From positions 1 through 7,438 of the forward strand of contig JACPZF010000076.1 in NCBI GenBank assembly GCA_016195615.1: a DNA stretch of 7,438 nucleotides, in the 5' to 3' direction. The notes below the pieces were generated by a model that saw only the letters and a program-made list of their open reading frames with translations, did not search any database and was not told the origin of the DNA. The position numbers were made by a program, and so were the translations under genes. Source of the DNA: Candidatus Gottesmanbacteria bacterium. GTDB lineage: Bacteria > Patescibacteriota > Microgenomatia > JACPZF01. Shown in pieces: positions 6,357 to 7,438 of this stretch. The number at the start of each line of letters is the position of its first letter. Position 1 is the first letter of the stretch.

Positions 6357-6830
6357 ATGCCAACGATTAATCAATTGGTCCGTAAGGGTAGAAAAAAAAT
6401 TATTAAAAAAATTCGCGTGACGGCGCTGAGAAAATTTTATAGCGCTAAAGATCACGAGTGGAAAAGTTTTTACGCGCCGCAAAAACGCGGTGTTTGCACA
6501 GTTGTTAAAACCATGACGCCAAGAAAACCAAACTCAGCTCTTCGCAAAGTGGCTAGAGTCCGTTTATCGAACAAACAAGAAATTACCGCTTATATTGGCG
6601 GTATCGGACATGAACTTGCCGAGCACTCGATTGTTTTAGTTCGGGGAGGAAGAGTTAAAGACCTAGCAGGAGTAAAATACCATATCGTCAGGGGTAAATA
6701 CGATAGTACCGGCGTTAAAGGCCGGAGAAAAGGCCGGTCTAAATATGGCGCCAAAGCAGAGCAAGGAGCAGTAAAAGTGGCCCCGGCAACAACTCCTCCA
6801 AGTGATGCCGCAGCCACCCCAGCAAGTTAA
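6357..6830 (+). CDS. rpsL: 30S ribosomal protein S12
   Basis: S12 sits at the decoding centre of the 30S subunit and contributes to tRNA selection accuracy. The protein has 157 residues and begins MPTINQLVRKGRKK, a classic family start. Conserved blocks follow: PQKRGVCT (41-48), PRKPNSALRK (55-64), EITAYIGGIGHELAEHS (75-91), VRGGRVKDLAGVKYH (95-109) and RSKYGAK (127-133). Residues 25-42 include a 13-residue insertion relative to E. coli and Thermus, the same length as in Bacillus S12. Position 56 is Arg where most bacteria have the streptomycin-related Lys; Lys101 is kept; Ala104 replaces a conserved Pro. Asp102, the target of RimO methylthiolation in E. coli, is kept. An Ala/Pro/Thr tail of 24 residues follows the usual end. 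The ATG lies 11 bases after the rpoC stop in an A/T-only spacer without a Shine-Dalgarno motif. Confidence 0.98.
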   Translation: MPTINQLVRKGRKKIIKKIRVTALRKFYSAKDHEWKSFYAPQKRGVCTVVKTMTPRKPNSALRKVARVRLSNKQEITAYIGGIGHELAEHSIVLVRGGRVKDLAGVKYHIVRGKYDSTGVKGRRKGRSKYGAKAEQGAVKVAPATTPPSDAAATPAS

Positions 6831-6842
6831 TCTTTGATCTAT

Positions 6843-7343
6843 ATGGCTAGACAAGCAAAAATTAGAAAAAGAAATATTGATCCCGATCCCATTTATGGGA
6901 GTCGTTTGGTGACTAAATTTGTTAACCGTCTCATGCGCGATGGTAAAAAAACCGTGGCGCAAAAAGTGGTTTATTCAGTCCTGGCTATCATTTTGGAAAA
7001 AACAGGCAAAGATCCTCTAGAAACTTTAAATCAAGCTATTGCCGCCGTTTCGCCGAAGATGGAAGTAAAACCCAGGAGAGTTGGCGGCGCTTCTTATCAA
7101 GTCCCGATGGAAGTACGAGGTGATCGTAGAGAAGCCCTAGCTATCAGATGGATTATTGTGGCTGCCCAAAAAAGAAGCCCCAAAGATTTTCTTTCTCAAG
7201 ATAAAAAAAATCCCATCATGAGTTATAAATTAGCCCAAGAAATGCTCGATGCGATAAAAGGCGTCGGCGAAGCTATTAAAAAACGGGATAACACCCACCG
7301 CATGGCAGAGGCCAATCGCGCCTTTGCTCATTTCCGTTGGTAA
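6843..7343 (+). CDS. rpsG: 30S ribosomal protein S7
   Basis: S7 is a primary binder of the 3' major domain of 16S rRNA and lines the E site of the 30S head. The protein has 166 residues. Family motifs: MARQAKIRKR start, FVNRLMRDGKK (26-36), the beta-hairpin with RRVGGASYQVPMEVR (78-92), LAIRWIIVAA, and the end KKRDNTHRMAEANRAFAHFRW. It stops at FRW as Thermus S7 does, without the longer E. coli tail. About 11 extra residues lie between helices at about 112-127 compared with E. coli. The ATG at 6843 fits the family start; a TTG three codons upstream is possible but less likely. It starts 12 bases after rpsL, and no Shine-Dalgarno motif precedes it. In E. coli S7 is the translational repressor of the str operon; the short spacer here has no obvious room for the E. 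coli-type target. Confidence 0.98.
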   Translation: MARQAKIRKRNIDPDPIYGSRLVTKFVNRLMRDGKKTVAQKVVYSVLAIILEKTGKDPLETLNQAIAAVSPKMEVKPRRVGGASYQVPMEVRGDRREALAIRWIIVAAQKRSPKDFLSQDKKNPIMSYKLAQEMLDAIKGVGEAIKKRDNTHRMAEANRAFAHFRW

Positions 7344-7349
7344 AACCTT

Positions 7350-7438
7350 ATGGGAACTAATACGCACCCCTATACTCTTGATAAAATCCGAAATATTGGC
7401 ATTATTGCCCATATCGATGCGGGAAAGACCACCACCAC
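7350..7438 (+). CDS. fusA: Elongation factor G, N-terminal fragment (runs off window)
   Basis: Only the first 29 codons and two bases of the next are present. They encode MGTNTHPYTLDKIRNIGII followed by AHIDAGKTTT, the G1 (P-loop) motif of the EF-G GTPase, which drives translocation on the ribosome. The IRNIGIIAHIDAGKTTT block is diagnostic for translational GTPases of the EF-G type, and the position right after rpsL-rpsG is the classic str-operon place. The ATG at 7350 is six bases after the rpsG stop, with no Shine-Dalgarno motif. RF3 or a tetracycline-resistance-type EF-G paralogue is possible from so short a piece, but the context makes EF-G far more likely. Confidence 0.95.
   Translation, partial: MGTNTHPYTLDKIRNIGIIAHIDAGKTTT

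Noticed and set aside
6717..6737. Repeated AAAGGCCGG in rpsL
   Set aside because: It encodes the repeated Lys-Gly-Arg of a conserved basic stretch of S12; no larger repeat or mobile element surrounds it.
6834..6842. TTG start three codons upstream of rpsG
   Set aside because: The ATG at 6843 gives the usual MARxxK start of S7. Neither site has a Shine-Dalgarno motif, so ATG is preferred.
1..7438. Stop-codon reassignment (TGA as Gly or Trp), as in some candidate phyla
   Set aside because: No in-frame TGA occurs in any of the five genes, all four stops are TAA, and conserved Trp and Gly residues use normal codons.

Overview
The window is a slice of the conserved transcription–translation operon of a bacterium, read entirely on the + strand. 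It holds the 3' two-thirds of rpoB (RNA polymerase beta), complete rpoC (beta'), complete rpsL (ribosomal protein S12), complete rpsG (S7) and the first 30 or so codons of fusA (elongation factor G). Coding density is almost total. The four gaps are 1, 11, 12 and 6 bases, with no room for a promoter or terminator, so the genes are probably on one transcript. All four visible stop codons are TAA, and there is no in-frame TGA, so the standard bacterial code fits. I see no RNA gene, mobile element, CRISPR array or credible minus-strand gene.

The organism looks like an uncultivated, deeply branching bacterium. A member of the Candidate Phyla Radiation (Patescibacteria, perhaps Microgenomates-like) is my best guess. 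This is an inference from the EF-G N-terminus, the divergence at usually fixed RNA polymerase positions, the tight gene packing and the lack of Shine-Dalgarno motifs. No taxonomic marker here proves it. S12 carries a 13-residue insertion of the length seen in Bacillus S12, and beta' carries a coiled-coil insertion at the site where Actinobacteria have one. By eye, base composition is moderately A+T-rich (G+C in the mid-40s).

Region by region: 1-2624 is beta from about E. coli residue 400 to its end, plus a 69-residue low-complexity tail. 2626-6345 is beta', with both zinc sites, the rudder, the catalytic aspartate loop, bridge helix and trigger loop. 6357-6830 is S12 and 6843-7343 is S7, both of the 30S subunit. 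7350 to the edge is the start of the EF-G GTPase. Together they encode the catalytic core of RNA polymerase and parts of the decoding and translocation machinery.

I found no new multi-gene system. The unusual part is inside the familiar proteins. RNA polymerase differs from near-invariant residues at the rifampicin pocket (all three clusters), the ETPEG motif, the beta' rudder, the bridge-helix hinge and the trigger loop, while the catalytic and zinc-binding residues are intact. S12 natively carries Arg at the position where K42R/K43R gives streptomycin resistance elsewhere, and Ala at the nearby conserved Pro. Comparisons with E. coli, Mycobacterium, Thermus and Bacillus proteins are from memory, not from a computed alignment.
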